Below, in pieces: positions 7,934 through 16,883 of a stretch of 64,000 nucleotides of DNA; within the stretch, counting starts at the first letter, position 1, and each line of letters starts with the position of its first letter. A program made the translations under genes and the position numbers. The stretch covers positions 10,609 through 74,608 of the forward strand of contig NZ_JAMFLZ010000011.1 in assembly GCF_023502325.1 (NCBI RefSeq), in the 5' to 3' direction. Below the pieces are notes generated by a model. The model ran no database searches. It worked only from the letters and a program-made list of their open reading frames with translations, and was not told where the DNA came from. The DNA is from Wocania_A spongiicola (GTDB lineage: Bacteria; Bacteroidota; Bacteroidia; Flavobacteriales; Flavobacteriaceae).

Positions 7934-9247
7934 ATGAGTAAGGTTATTAAATTGATAGTGTGTCTTTTAGTTATTATGGTGTTTTCATGTGGCTCAAAAG
8001 CTATAAAAACAAAACCAAATGTTATACTTATTATGGCAGATGATATGGGTTATGAATGCTTAAGTACTTACGGAAGCACATCATATAATACACCTATATT
8101 AGATAGTTTAGCGGCTAACGGAATGCAATTTAATAATTGTGTTTCACAACCACTTTGTACGCCTTCAAGAGTAAAAATAATGACAGGCTTATATAATTAT
8201 AGAAATTATGATTATTTCGGACATTTAAAAACTGATGCATATACTTTTGGGAATTTAATGCAAGATGCTGATTATGAAACTTGTATTGCGGGTAAATGGC
8301 AATTGAATGGACTTGCATATAAAGATGAAATTAATGATTGGAATGATAATACAAAGCCAAACAGGTTGGGGTTTGATGAGTATTGTCTTTGGCAATTAAC
8401 ACATGAACGTAAAGACGGCGGGCGCTTTGCAAACCCTTTAATTGAACAAAACGGCAAACTGTTAGAGAGAAATGAAGATGCGTATGGACCAGATATTTTT
8501 TCTGATTATATAGTAAATTTTATTGAGCGTAAAAAAGATAAACCCTTCTTTGTTTATTACCCTATGGTATTAGTACATGATCCATTTGTTCCTACTCCAG
8601 ATTCTGAAGACTGGAAATACAAAGAAAAGCGATACAAAAATGATACTATTTATTTTAAAGATATGGTCGCTTATACTGATAAAATTGTAGGTAAGATTAC
8701 AAACAAATTAAAAGATTTAGAGATACAAGATAATACTATTGTAATTTTTGTAGCAGATAATGGAACACATTACAGCATTCACTCCAAAACAAAAGAAAGA
8801 AATATTCAAGGAGCTAAAGGAAATACTACAGATGGAGGTACACATGTTCCATTAATTGTGTCATGGCCCAAAACTATAAAAAAAGGAAGTGTGCATAATG
8901 ATTTAATAGAGTTTAACGATTTTTTTTCTACCCTATCAGATATTACAAAACAGGAAGTAAAACATGATGGTAAAAGTTTTTATTCGTTATTAAAAGGAGA
9001 TGCTTACACCCCAAGAAGTTCAGCTTTTGTACATTATGACCCTAGGTGGGGTAAGCGAGTAAGTCAATATAGAAATCAATTTGTACGAATTTTAAATTAT
9101 AAATTATATCAAGATGGTAAGTTTTATAATTTAAATGAAGATATACTAGAAGAGCAGCCATTATCTAACGATTTTCTTACTGAAAAAGAAATGGAAATTA
9201 AGTTTTTTTTAGAAAAAGAGTTAAAGAAGCACCCTAAGTTTAAGTAA
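7934..9247 (+). CDS. Sulfatase, family S1 lipoprotein
   Basis: This 437-residue protein has a lipoprotein signal (VFSCGS, Cys19). The N-terminal alkaline-phosphatase-like core shows NVILIMADDMG (metal-binding Asp pair). The CTPSR motif at residues 75-79 has Cys75 as the residue converted to formylglycine. A later FVADNGTH contributes metal ligands. Such enzymes remove sulfate esters from sulfated glycans in the periplasm or at the cell surface. No other carbohydrate gene is next to it, so the substrate cannot be named. It follows NDH-2 by 36 bp and faces the DinB-like gene. A maturation enzyme would have to be encoded elsewhere. Confidence 0.92.
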   Translation: MSKVIKLIVCLLVIMVFSCGSKAIKTKPNVILIMADDMGYECLSTYGSTSYNTPILDSLAANGMQFNNCVSQPLCTPSRVKIMTGLYNYRNYDYFGHLKTDAYTFGNLMQDADYETCIAGKWQLNGLAYKDEINDWNDNTKPNRLGFDEYCLWQLTHERKDGGRFANPLIEQNGKLLERNEDAYGPDIFSDYIVNFIERKKDKPFFVYYPMVLVHDPFVPTPDSEDWKYKEKRYKNDTIYFKDMVAYTDKIVGKITNKLKDLEIQDNTIVIFVADNGTHYSIHSKTKERNIQGAKGNTTDGGTHVPLIVSWPKTIKKGSVHNDLIEFNDFFSTLSDITKQEVKHDGKSFYSLLKGDAYTPRSSAFVHYDPRWGKRVSQYRNQFVRILNYKLYQDGKFYNLNEDILEEQPLSNDFLTEKEMEIKFFLEKELKKHPKFK

Positions 9248-9294
9248 GATATATTTGATTACAGATTAATGTTGAAATAAATATCTAGCATCCT

Positions 9295-9849
9295 TTATAG
9301 ATCGTCAGTAAAGTGCCGTATCTCTTTTTCTTTAGCAAACTTTCCTTGATTATATTTTGAAGAATCTCCCTTAGGAATAGATAAAGATTGCCATTGGTCG
9401 CCTTTGATAAGTTTGCCTAAAAACACCATTTGACCAATATGGTATGAGTAATGCGCTAACTGCCTATTAATAGCCTCAGTAACCGTATGTCCTTGGTTTC
9501 TAATATAAATAATACGTTCTAGATCTACATTTTGTAATGGTTTTATAGCATTAAATAAACAAGCCCAACCACTTTCCCATATAGCAATTAAATCTTCATT
9601 AGATTTAAACGAATCAATAAATTCATCATCGCGATGCCTCCATTCTTTTTCACCATCTTGAGTTAAAAAATTAGTCCATCTACTAAGCATATTACCAGCA
9701 ATATGTTTTACCATTATGGCAATACTGTTTGAATCCTCATTACTTTGCCATTGTATGTTTTCAAACGTAAGTTGGCTTAAAGTTTTATCACCAAGACTTT
9801 TATAATACTCAAACTGTTTAATGATACTTGATAAGTATGATTTTTCCAT
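9295..9849 (-). CDS. DinB-like / DUF1572 family protein
   Basis: This 184-residue soluble protein is predicted to be a four-helix bundle. Its His residues sit as in DinB-type metal proteins: VKHIAGN in the second helix, and LAHYSYHIGQMVFLGK near residues 132-147. Related proteins include Bacillus DinB and thiol-dependent S-transferases, but DUF1572 members have no firmly assigned reaction. It lies between the convergent sulfatase gene and the co-directional msrB gene 84 bp upstream. The fold call is good; the function is unknown. Confidence 0.82.
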   Translation of the reverse strand: MEKSYLSSIIKQFEYYKSLGDKTLSQLTFENIQWQSNEDSNSIAIMVKHIAGNMLSRWTNFLTQDGEKEWRHRDDEFIDSFKSNEDLIAIWESGWACLFNAIKPLQNVDLERIIYIRNQGHTVTEAINRQLAHYSYHIGQMVFLGKLIKGDQWQSLSIPKGDSSKYNQGKFAKEKEIRHFTDDL

Positions 9850-9933
9850 ATAGTAAAAGTAAATCAGAAAGTAATAACTACCAAAAGACTAATAATTTTA
9901 GCTTACCCATTTTTATACAATGATTTTTAAAAA

Positions 9934-10416
9934 TTATTCTTTTTTAACAAACTTTAAAGCAACACCGTTTATACAATGTCTTTTGCCAGTAGTGTTTTTT
10001 GGACCATCATTAAAGACATGTCCTAAATGACCACCACAAGTAGCGCAATGCTCTTCAGTTCGAGCATATCCCAAATCGTAATCTGTAGAAAAACCTACAT
10101 TGCCATCTATTTCTCTATCAAAACTAGGCCAACCTGTACCAGAGTCAAATTTATGTTTGCTTTTAAACAAAGGTGTGTTGCAGGCTGCACAATGGTATGT
10201 GCCTTCAGAATAATTTTTATTTAATGGGCTTGTAAATGGGCGTTCAGTTCCTGCTTTTCGTAAAACATAAAATTCTTTTTCAGATAACTCAGCCTTCCAT
10301 TCGCTTTCAGTTTTAGTAACTTTAAACGTTTTAGATTCTTTCTTTTCCTTTTTTTGAGCTGTGCTGTTACAACTAATTAGCATGGCTGTAAAACAGAATA
10401 AGATTAATTTTTTCAT
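9934..10416 (-). CDS. msrB: Peptide-methionine (R)-S-oxide reductase, lipoprotein
   Basis: The protein repairs oxidised methionine (R epimer). The SelR domain has zinc-binding CAAC and CATC pairs, the GTGWPSF segment and the catalytic RHCINGVALKF. The start is placed at the ATG at 10416 (MKKLILFCF) because the reading frame opens upstream only with TTG. This choice gives a clean lipoprotein signal with Cys16 (MLISCNS). It therefore probably works in the periplasm, anchored to a membrane. Length (160 residues) fits MsrB plus signal. It is divergent from the M48 peptidase gene, another envelope quality-control protein. Confidence 0.95.
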   Translation of the reverse strand: MKKLILFCFTAMLISCNSTAQKKEKKESKTFKVTKTESEWKAELSEKEFYVLRKAGTERPFTSPLNKNYSEGTYHCAACNTPLFKSKHKFDSGTGWPSFDREIDGNVGFSTDYDLGYARTEEHCATCGGHLGHVFNDGPKNTTGKRHCINGVALKFVKKE

Positions 10417-10584
10417 ATAAATTTTAATAATCAAGGTTTCAATTTTGGTCGTAAGTTATTGAAAAACTTGACAAAATAAGTTGCATTGCTTTTTTTAATA
10501 ATAATGTGACTATTAAATAAATGTTGTGTCTAAAAATAAAGGTACAATTTTTGTATTTTTATAAAATATTAAAACCCTATAAAA

Positions 10585-11403
10585 ATGAAACTAAAAAACA
10601 CTTTTATAATATTTGGACTAATATTATTGGTTTCTTCGTGTGCTGAAAACCCGTTTACAGGAAAAAAAACGATGGCATTAGTACCAAACTCTCAATTATT
10701 CCCAACAGCTTTTGCTCAATATGATCAATTTTTAACTGAAAATAAAGTTGTAACAGGAACAAAGGATGCTGCAATGATTACTAGAGTAGGGCAGCGTATA
10801 GCTGTTGCTGCAGAGCGTTGGTTAAATGCTAATGGGCACCAAGGCTATTTAAAAGATTATAAATGGGAGTATAAATTAGTTGATGATAAAACTGTAAATG
10901 CTTGGTGTATGCCAGGAGGTAAAATAGTTTTTTATACAGGAATATTGCCAATTGCCAAAAGTGAAACAGGCGTAGCTGCTATAATGGGACATGAAGTTGC
11001 TCACGCATTAGCGAATCATGGACAACAACGTATGAGTGCTGCTTATTTACAGCAAGGTGTTGCACTAGCTGGAAATATTGCAATTAAGGATGAAAAGTCT
11101 AGAAACGCTTTTAACCAATATTATGGTATTGGATCTCAAGTAGGTGTTATGCTTCCTTTTAGTAGAAGTCATGAAACTGAAGCTGATAAAATTGGGCTGT
11201 ATTTAATGGCCGTGGCTGGTTATAATCCAGATGAGGCTTCTGAATTATGGAAACGTATGAAAGCTAATAGTGGAGGAAAAGCACCACCAGAAATTTTAAG
11301 TACACATCCATCAAACGATTCTCGTATCGCAAATTTAAAGGCTTTAGCGCCTCAAGCAAAAGCGGAGGCAAAAAAGTTTGGTGTAACATCATTTAGAGAA
11401 TAA
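10585..11403 (+). CDS. M48 family zinc metallopeptidase, lipoprotein
   Basis: This 272-residue protein has a lipoprotein signal (LVSSCAENPFTGKK, Cys19). The zinc site is HEVAH at 136-140, with the third ligand in HETEAD near 196-201. This is the periplasmic M48 type related to Escherichia coli LoiP and BepA, which degrade or refold misfolded envelope proteins. The LSTHPSNDSRIANL motif near the C-terminus is typical. No TPR region follows the catalytic domain, so it is closer to LoiP than to BepA. A stem-loop terminator lies downstream. Confidence 0.93.
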   Translation: MKLKNTFIIFGLILLVSSCAENPFTGKKTMALVPNSQLFPTAFAQYDQFLTENKVVTGTKDAAMITRVGQRIAVAAERWLNANGHQGYLKDYKWEYKLVDDKTVNAWCMPGGKIVFYTGILPIAKSETGVAAIMGHEVAHALANHGQQRMSAAYLQQGVALAGNIAIKDEKSRNAFNQYYGIGSQVGVMLPFSRSHETEADKIGLYLMAVAGYNPDEASELWKRMKANSGGKAPPEILSTHPSNDSRIANLKALAPQAKAEAKKFGVTSFRE

Positions 11404-11437
11404 ATTTATCTTATTTAAAATATTTGATTACTTTAGG

Positions 11438-11464
11438 AGCTGCTCATAAAAGAGCAGCTTTTTT
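11438..11464 (+). terminator. Stem-loop terminator abutting the next start codon
   Basis: AGCTGCTC (11438-11445) and GAGCAGCT (11452-11459) form a perfect 8-bp stem with a six-base loop, followed by a T run that ends at 11464. The next base starts the ATG of the MFS gene. It looks like the terminator of the M48 gene, but its position could also mask ribosome access to the MFS start. Confidence 0.8.
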
Positions 11465-12766
11465 ATGAAAACACTTAAAAAGGGGAGTCAAAAACTTCTT
11501 AACGCTTGGGCCTTTTACGATTGGGCAAACTCTGTTTATACGCTTACAATAGCATCATCTATCTTTCCCATATTTTACTCATCTCTATTCCTTTCTGAAA
11601 TTAAAAATGTTCAGGCTTTTGGGATAGAGTTTAAGAGCACTGCATTAATCACTTTTGTAACAGCATTTACGTTTTTAGTAGTAGCTTTTACATCTCCAAT
11701 ATTATCTGGAATAGCGGATTATGTTGGTAATAAAAAGAATTTTTTAAAGTTCTTTTGTTATTTAGGGAGTGCAGGATGTATAGGTTTATATTGGTTTGAT
11801 ATATCTCCTGAGGGTATTCATTTAAGTTTGTTATTTTACTTTATGGGGCTTATTGGATATTGGGGAAGTTTAGTATTTTACAACTCGTATTTACCAGATA
11901 TAGCTTTTGAAGAACAACAAGATGCTATTAGTGCCAAGGGGTTTTCTATGGGATATATTGGTAGTGTGCTTTTACTCATTGTAAATTTAGTTATGGTAAT
12001 GGGACAAGATGAAGGTGCGGCTAAAATGCAAATGATGCGCTATTCATTTGTAACAGTTGGAATTTGGTGGGCCTTATTTAGTCAATACTCATTTTATTAT
12101 TTGCCAAAAGGAACTTCATCTGGACATAAGGTAACTCGCGAAGTTGTTTTTAATGGATTAAAAGAATTAAGATTGGTTTGGAAACAACTTAAACAAGATT
12201 TAAGATTAAAGCGTTATTTATATGCTTTTTTTGTGTTTAGCATGGCGGTACAAACTATTATGCTTGTTGCTGTGTATTTTGGTGAAGAGGAAATTGCTTG
12301 GGGAAGTGATGATGCCAAAACTACAGGATTGATAGTTAGTATTTTGGTTATACAATTAGTAGCTGTAATTGGTGCTATATTAACTTCTCGGGCATCAAAT
12401 AGGTTTGGAAATATTAAAACACTTATTGCTGTAAATTGTATTTGGATGTGTTTATGTTTTTATGCTTATTTTATGGAAACACCTATGCAGTTTTATATAG
12501 CTGCTTCGATAGTAGGTTTGGTGATGGGAGGTATTCAAGCATTGGCAAGATCGACCTACTCTAAGTTTTTACCAGAAACAGAAGATACTACCTCATTTTT
12601 TAGCTTTTATGATGTTGCCGAAAAAATTGGGATAGTTATTGGTATGGTTATTTTTGCGTTTATAGACCAGATAACAGGAAGTATGAGAAACGGAATCCTA
12701 TTCTTGTTTGTTTTCTTTTTAGCCGGAATTATTTTATTGTTTAGAGTGCCGAAAAAAAGTATCTGA
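11465..12766 (+). CDS. MFS permease of the UMF1 / Atg22-like family
   Basis: This 433-residue protein has about 12 membrane segments. It has the UMF1 family opening WAFYDWANSVYTLTIAS and the loop-2/3 segment SPILSGIADYVGNKK. The family resembles yeast Atg22, a vacuolar amino acid exporter. Bacterial members have no proven substrate. The ATG at 11465 is the first residue that gives the family N-terminus, although a terminator hairpin ends one base before it. This leaves either readthrough from the M48 gene or a leaderless-like start. It is followed by a lipoprotein gene with its own promoter. Confidence 0.85.
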   Translation: MKTLKKGSQKLLNAWAFYDWANSVYTLTIASSIFPIFYSSLFLSEIKNVQAFGIEFKSTALITFVTAFTFLVVAFTSPILSGIADYVGNKKNFLKFFCYLGSAGCIGLYWFDISPEGIHLSLLFYFMGLIGYWGSLVFYNSYLPDIAFEEQQDAISAKGFSMGYIGSVLLLIVNLVMVMGQDEGAAKMQMMRYSFVTVGIWWALFSQYSFYYLPKGTSSGHKVTREVVFNGLKELRLVWKQLKQDLRLKRYLYAFFVFSMAVQTIMLVAVYFGEEEIAWGSDDAKTTGLIVSILVIQLVAVIGAILTSRASNRFGNIKTLIAVNCIWMCLCFYAYFMETPMQFYIAASIVGLVMGGIQALARSTYSKFLPETEDTTSFFSFYDVAEKIGIVIGMVIFAFIDQITGSMRNGILFLFVFFLAGIILLFRVPKKSI

Positions 12767-12783
12767 AAATTAATATAAATTGG

Positions 12784-12791
12784 TATGTTTG
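12784..12791 (+). promoter_or_regulatory. -7 element upstream of a lipoprotein gene
   Basis: TATGTTTG matches TAnnTTTG exactly, 24 bases before the start codon at 12816. A CTG at 12763-12765, 18 bases upstream, may stand for the TTG box. Confidence 0.5.
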
Positions 12792-12815
12792 CCTAACATT
12801 AATTTATTTTAATTT

Positions 12816-13727
12816 ATGAAGCGTATTAAACACTTTTTATTTAGCATTGTTTTGATATTTATATCTTCTGCAATATCATGTAATATAGAGCCTTATGGTG
12901 ATGATGAATCAGAACAAGTAAATTTAGAAGCGGGAACTTTTCAAGTTGATTTTGATGGACAAACTTTTAAAGCAGATAATACAGTAGCTACGGTATTGAA
13001 TGATGTTATTAATATTAGTGGAATTAAAACAAATACTGGAGAGGCAATTATTTTGACAGTTTTTGGTAACTCTATTGGAACATATAAGCTAGGTGTAACA
13101 CAAAATCAAGTAGAGTTAAATAGTGCTTCTTTAGCTGAAAATGGTAATGTGTGGCCTTCTGTGACTGATTTTGTAACGTCACAAGGAGAGATTATAATTA
13201 CTGAGCTTGATGAAGAAAATAAAACGATAACAGGTACTTTCTTTTTTACTGGACATAACCCCATAACAATGTCTTCCAAAGTGTTTGAAAATGGCAGTTT
13301 TACTAAAATACCTTATGAAGCTTCCTTAGGAACGAACAATGGAAACAATACTTTTTTTGCTAAAGTAGATGGTGATGAATTTGTTGAAGACTCTATAGGC
13401 GGAGCACTTCTTACATTACCAGGAACTCCTTCAACTATAACGATTACTGCAACAAAAAATAGTCTACAAACAATAAGTATTAGTGTTAATGCAAATATTA
13501 CCTCTGGAGATTATACATTTTCTACTTTTGATTCTCCAATGGGGCAATATAATGTATCGTTGACTGAAGGAACTGTATCTGATGATGGTGGTGAATTAAT
13601 TATTACTGAACATGACGTTGTAAATAAAAAAATAGTTGGGACTTTTAAATTTACTGCTAAACCTCTTTTTGGTAGCGGAAAGAGTTATGAAATTACTGAG
13701 GGGAGTTTTAGCGTTACTTATCTTTAG
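12816..13727 (+). CDS. Lipoprotein with two DUF6252-like repeats
   Basis: This 303-residue protein has a lipoprotein signal with SAISCNIEP (Cys22). Two homologous halves (~40-165 and ~180-300) each run from FQVDFDGQTFKAD or FFAKVDGDEFVED, through an ITISATKN-like strand, to IIITELDEENKTITGTF or LIITEHDVVNKKIVGTF, and end in a short ITEGSFS-like strand. This is the pattern of beta-sandwich lipoproteins common in Flavobacteriia (DUF6252-like). The function is unknown. It has its own promoter and terminator and appears to be a single gene. Confidence 0.82.
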   Translation: MKRIKHFLFSIVLIFISSAISCNIEPYGDDESEQVNLEAGTFQVDFDGQTFKADNTVATVLNDVINISGIKTNTGEAIILTVFGNSIGTYKLGVTQNQVELNSASLAENGNVWPSVTDFVTSQGEIIITELDEENKTITGTFFFTGHNPITMSSKVFENGSFTKIPYEASLGTNNGNNTFFAKVDGDEFVEDSIGGALLTLPGTPSTITITATKNSLQTISISVNANITSGDYTFSTFDSPMGQYNVSLTEGTVSDDGGELIITEHDVVNKKIVGTFKFTAKPLFGSGKSYEITEGSFSVTYL

Positions 13728-13742
13728 AGATAGGTATAAAAT

Positions 13743-13791
13743 AAAAAAATCAAAAAGAGTCGATTTTAAAGTCGCTCTTTTTGATTTTTTT
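13743..13791. terminator. Bidirectional terminator
   Basis: A long stem AAAATCAAAAAGAG/CTCTTTTTGATTTT with an inner CGA/TCG pair lies between the convergent lipoprotein gene and the DUF2807 gene. It has A and T runs on both flanks. Confidence 0.9.
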
Positions 13792-13805
13792 ATTGCAGAG
13801 ATTAT

Positions 13806-14537
13806 TTAGTTTGTAATACTTCCAGAACCAGCAACCTTTGTATCCTCTTTTTCAGGGTTGCCTTTATATACAATATCTCCTGAACCAGCAACCCTTGCTT
13901 TTATACTTTGGTTACTTACAACTTTTGCATCGCCAGAACCGGCAACTGAAACTTCTGTGTTGTTAGCTTGTAGATTAAATCCATGAAAGTCTCCAGAGCC
14001 AGCAATTTTTGCTTTTAAATTGTTTGTGCTACCTTTTAAAGTTAAATCGCCCGAACCAGATATAGAACCTTTAACAGATGTAGCTTTAACATCTAAAATA
14101 ACATCTCCAGAACCAGCTAGAGCTACATCTAAATTTGTTGCATTTATTACATCCTTGTTCCATAAATCTCCAGAACCAGAAAGAGAAACTCTGCTAATAT
14201 CTTCAAACGGAATTGTGATTTTTATAGTTTTGTTTTTGCTAGACCTTAAGCTTTTACCTTTTTTTACTTTTACTTTTAAAACGTTGTCTTTTACTTCCGT
14301 AACTATATATTCCAATAGGTTTTCTTCTCCCTCAATTTTAATAGTGCCTTCAGTACCACTTACTAAAATAAAATCCATAGATCCAGCACATTTTATAGCA
14401 TCATAGCTATCAGTCGTTCTTGTAACAGTGGTCATGTTTCCATTACCTTTAATAGATTTCCATTGTCCGTAAGATGTAGCAACAAAAAGTAAGCTTACTA
14501 AAACTAATACGGTTTGTTTTTTAATTAATGTTTTCAT
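13806..14537 (-). CDS. DUF2807 (head GIN domain) protein with GSGD repeats
   Basis: The start is placed at the ATG at 14537 (MKTLIKKQT), which gives a signal peptide ending near TSYGQ. The frame is also open from a GTG at 14585, but that start would overlap the upstream stop. The mature protein is a periodic beta-solenoid. AGSGD or SGSGD recurs about every 20 residues at least six times, ending with AGSGSITN. This is the DUF2807 family, named putative auto-transporter adhesin, whose role is unproven. It is the last gene of a four-gene sigma/anti-sigma operon, so it is probably a target of that envelope regulator. Confidence 0.9.
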   Translation of the reverse strand: MKTLIKKQTVLVLVSLLFVATSYGQWKSIKGNGNMTTVTRTTDSYDAIKCAGSMDFILVSGTEGTIKIEGEENLLEYIVTEVKDNVLKVKVKKGKSLRSSKNKTIKITIPFEDISRVSLSGSGDLWNKDVINATNLDVALAGSGDVILDVKATSVKGSISGSGDLTLKGSTNNLKAKIAGSGDFHGFNLQANNTEVSVAGSGDAKVVSNQSIKARVAGSGDIVYKGNPEKEDTKVAGSGSITN

Positions 14538-14562
14538 TTGTTCGTTTTTAATTATTGATTGT

Positions 14563-15648
14563 TTAATTTTTAGATAGAGATACACTACCGTAATCTGATT
14601 CTATTTTTATAGTATTACCAGAGTTAGCATTTCCATAATGACCTCTATAATATTTACCTGAACCACTTACTTTTTTTGTTGAAAACTCTAAACCATCACT
14701 ACTCTTTAAAGAACCATAGTCTAAATTTACATCAAAATTAAAGTTATAGCTAGAGGCAAAGCCAATTTTAATACCTACATAATCAGATTTGATAGTTACG
14801 TTTCCAGCATTTTCGGTTATGTTGTTTATTTTAATAGCTCCATAATCTGCTTTAAGCGTTACGTTTTTATAAACATCTCCAATTATGGTGGTTAAATAGT
14901 CGCCATTCCCTGTTATATTATTAGCTTTATCTATTTTCATATTTCCATAATCGCAGTTATATGATATATCTTCAGCTGTTTCTATTTTAGAGTTGGTATA
15001 ATCTGCATTTATGCCTATAGTATTTGCTTTTGAAATGGTAAACTCACTATAATCCGCATTAATCTTTCCACTCTTTATATACTCAAAATAACAACCTTTA
15101 CTATAATCAAAATTTATTGAATTGTTATCTGCAAGAAGTTCTTTAGTAGTTATTTTACCATAATCGCAGTTTAAATTTGCTTGACCTTCTAGCTTATCAA
15201 CATTTATGTTTCCGTAGTCGTTATTTAGAGAAACGCTATTGGTAATAGGGATTTTTACAATGTAATTTACTTTCATGCTTACTTTGTTTTTTCCTTTCCA
15301 ATTCCACCACGATTTTGATTTATTATTGAATTTGGTTTTTGCTGATACATTGCTGGAAGAGGCTTCAAAATCTACTGTAATGTTGTCTAATCTTTCTTGT
15401 ACCTTTTCTTCATCGTTACCCGTTGTAGTAATTGTTATTTCAAAAACGACTCTGTTCTCGTTCCAAGTTATAACATCAATGTTTCCATAACTATTATCAA
15501 CATTTAATGCTGCGTTTGATGTTACTGAGTATTCTTTATTAATTGTTTTTTTCTTGGTGTACTTACCCTTGTCCGTTGCTGCCGTAACAAAAAGAGGCAG
15601 CATGAATAACACAATTAGTGTTTTAAATTGTAGTGCTAGTTTCATCAT
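14563..15648 (-). CDS. DUF4097-like solenoid protein with DYG repeats
   Basis: This 361-residue secreted protein (signal MMKLALQFKTLIVLFMLPLF) contains about twelve repeats built on D-Y-(G/S/T) every ~20 residues, such as NNDYGNINV, NCDYGKITT, NADYSEFTI, KADYGAIKI and ESDYGSVSL. This predicts a right-handed beta-helix of the DUF4097 type. The function is unknown. Its start overlaps the end of the anti-sigma gene by 26 bp, indicating translational coupling. ATG codons at 15648 and 15645 are both possible starts. The paralogous DUF2807 protein follows directly. Confidence 0.85.
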   Translation of the reverse strand: MMKLALQFKTLIVLFMLPLFVTAATDKGKYTKKKTINKEYSVTSNAALNVDNSYGNIDVITWNENRVVFEITITTTGNDEEKVQERLDNITVDFEASSSNVSAKTKFNNKSKSWWNWKGKNKVSMKVNYIVKIPITNSVSLNNDYGNINVDKLEGQANLNCDYGKITTKELLADNNSINFDYSKGCYFEYIKSGKINADYSEFTISKANTIGINADYTNSKIETAEDISYNCDYGNMKIDKANNITGNGDYLTTIIGDVYKNVTLKADYGAIKINNITENAGNVTIKSDYVGIKIGFASSYNFNFDVNLDYGSLKSSDGLEFSTKKVSGSGKYYRGHYGNANSGNTIKIESDYGSVSLSKN

Positions 15649-16189
15649 TTAAGTTTTTAAATTGTTTTATTGTATTTATTTGTTTTAATGCGTTTTTTAA
15701 TAAATCTATTCTATTTTGAAAATTAGAAATCATGGCATAGATAACACGATTGTCATCACCGCTTACTGCTAAATCATTTTTTAACGATTCATATTCGGTC
15801 TCTAAGGCTTGCATTCTTTGCATGGTATCTTCAATTAATACTTTGGTTTCTGGCGAAGATTCTTTTTCAATTTTACTTAATTCTTCTGCTATAGTTACAG
15901 CAAAAAAATCTTGAGTTTCTGCCATTTTTGGAGATACGCTTGCTAAATCGTTAATTTCTTGGTTTTGTTGAGAGCCAATAAAAAATGTAATTAATAAAGC
16001 AAAAGAGGCGGCTACACCAATTAATGGTTTTAATAAACGACGCCTTTGTTTACCAACTTTAACTAGTTGTAGCGCGCCATTTTCATTCAATTTTTTTTGA
16101 AACCTTTTATCGTGATTTATTGATGGTTCTTCAACATCAAAATCATTTTCTAGTCTTTTAAATAATTGATCTATAGTAGTTTTGCTCAT
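15623..16189 (-). CDS. Probable anti-sigma factor (membrane protein)
   Basis: This 188-residue protein has a cytoplasmic N-terminus (~1-60), one membrane segment (LIGVAASFALLITFFIGS, ~56-73) and an extracytoplasmic helical region with coiled-coil character. It follows an ECF sigma gene by 18 bp and overlaps the next gene by 26 bp. That placement and topology are those of anti-sigma factors. No zinc-binding ZAS motif (HxxxCxxC) is seen, so the assignment rests on context. It may hold the sigma factor at the membrane until an envelope signal arrives. Confidence 0.75.
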   Translation of the reverse strand: MSKTTIDQLFKRLENDFDVEEPSINHDKRFQKKLNENGALQLVKVGKQRRRLLKPLIGVAASFALLITFFIGSQQNQEINDLASVSPKMAETQDFFAVTIAEELSKIEKESSPETKVLIEDTMQRMQALETEYESLKNDLAVSGDDNRVIYAMISNFQNRIDLLKNALKQINTIKQFKNLNDETSTTI

Positions 16190-16207
16190 ACTTTTTTATT
16201 TTTAATA

Positions 16208-16765
16208 CTAAATTGCTACTAACAACTTTTGTCTTAAACTTTCTTTTGCTCTCGATATAGTGGTTCGACAGTTAGCATTAGAGATATTCATAATTTCACT
16301 TATTTCCTCGTAATCATAACCTTCAATTAGGTTTAGGGTTAAAGCTATTCTATAATTATCTTTTAATGTTTTCATGGTGTTTAGAATTTCTCGTGCTTTT
16401 ATAGTTGCAAACTCATAAGAGCTATCTATACCATCATTACTATCTTCAACTTTGTACAAAATATCATCTAAAGGAACCTCTGGATTTTTGTTATTCTTTT
16501 TATAATGATAAATGCTATTATTTATAACAATTCGTTTTAACCATGCTCCAAATATTTTTACATCTTTAAGACTCTTAAGTTTTGTAAACGCCAACAAAAA
16601 TGAGTCTTGCATAATATCTTCAGCTTCAAAACTGTTTTTTACAATTCTAAGTGAAGTGTTATACATAGCTTTGTAATAACGATTGTAAATTTCCAATTGC
16701 GCGGATTGGTTTCCAGATATACAAAGCTTAACAAGCTGTTCGATATTTAAATTAGTTGGCGTCAA
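16208..16765 (-). CDS. ECF-type RNA polymerase sigma factor
   Basis: This 185-residue protein has sigma region 2 (AMYNTSLRIVKNSFEAEDIMQDSFLLAFTKL region, ~30-65) and region 4 (LIEGYDYEEISEIMNISNANCRTTISRAKESLRQKL region, ~145-180). The only start giving the complete family N-terminus is a TTG at 16765. The next ATG would remove part of region 2. It heads a four-gene operon with the probable anti-sigma factor and two solenoid proteins, and may regulate its own operon. The family responds to envelope signals, but none can be named here. Confidence 0.92.
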   Translation of the reverse strand: MTPTNLNIEQLVKLCISGNQSAQLEIYNRYYKAMYNTSLRIVKNSFEAEDIMQDSFLLAFTKLKSLKDVKIFGAWLKRIVINNSIYHYKKNNKNPEVPLDDILYKVEDSNDGIDSSYEFATIKAREILNTMKTLKDNYRIALTLNLIEGYDYEEISEIMNISNANCRTTISRAKESLRQKLLVAI

Positions 16766-16821
16766 AAAAACAAATTGTTATAGTATAGATGAAAGGAATT
16801 TTTGTTTGTTACAGTTTTAAC

Positions 16822-16860
16822 AAAAAAAAATCCCACACTCATAAAAGTGTAGGATTTAAA
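16822..16860 (-). terminator. Terminator of clpC
   Basis: On the minus strand AAATCC-T-ACACT pairs with AGTGT-G-GGATTT, closing a six-base loop, and a run of T follows. It lies 24-62 bases downstream of the clpC stop. Confidence 0.85.
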
Positions 16861-16883
16861 GGTATTAAATAAATTTTGTGAAA

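Noticed and set aside
9934..10434. msrB start at the upstream TTG (10434)
   Set aside because: The ATG at 10416 gives a complete lipoprotein signal; the longer form would add a meaningless MIIKIY extension.
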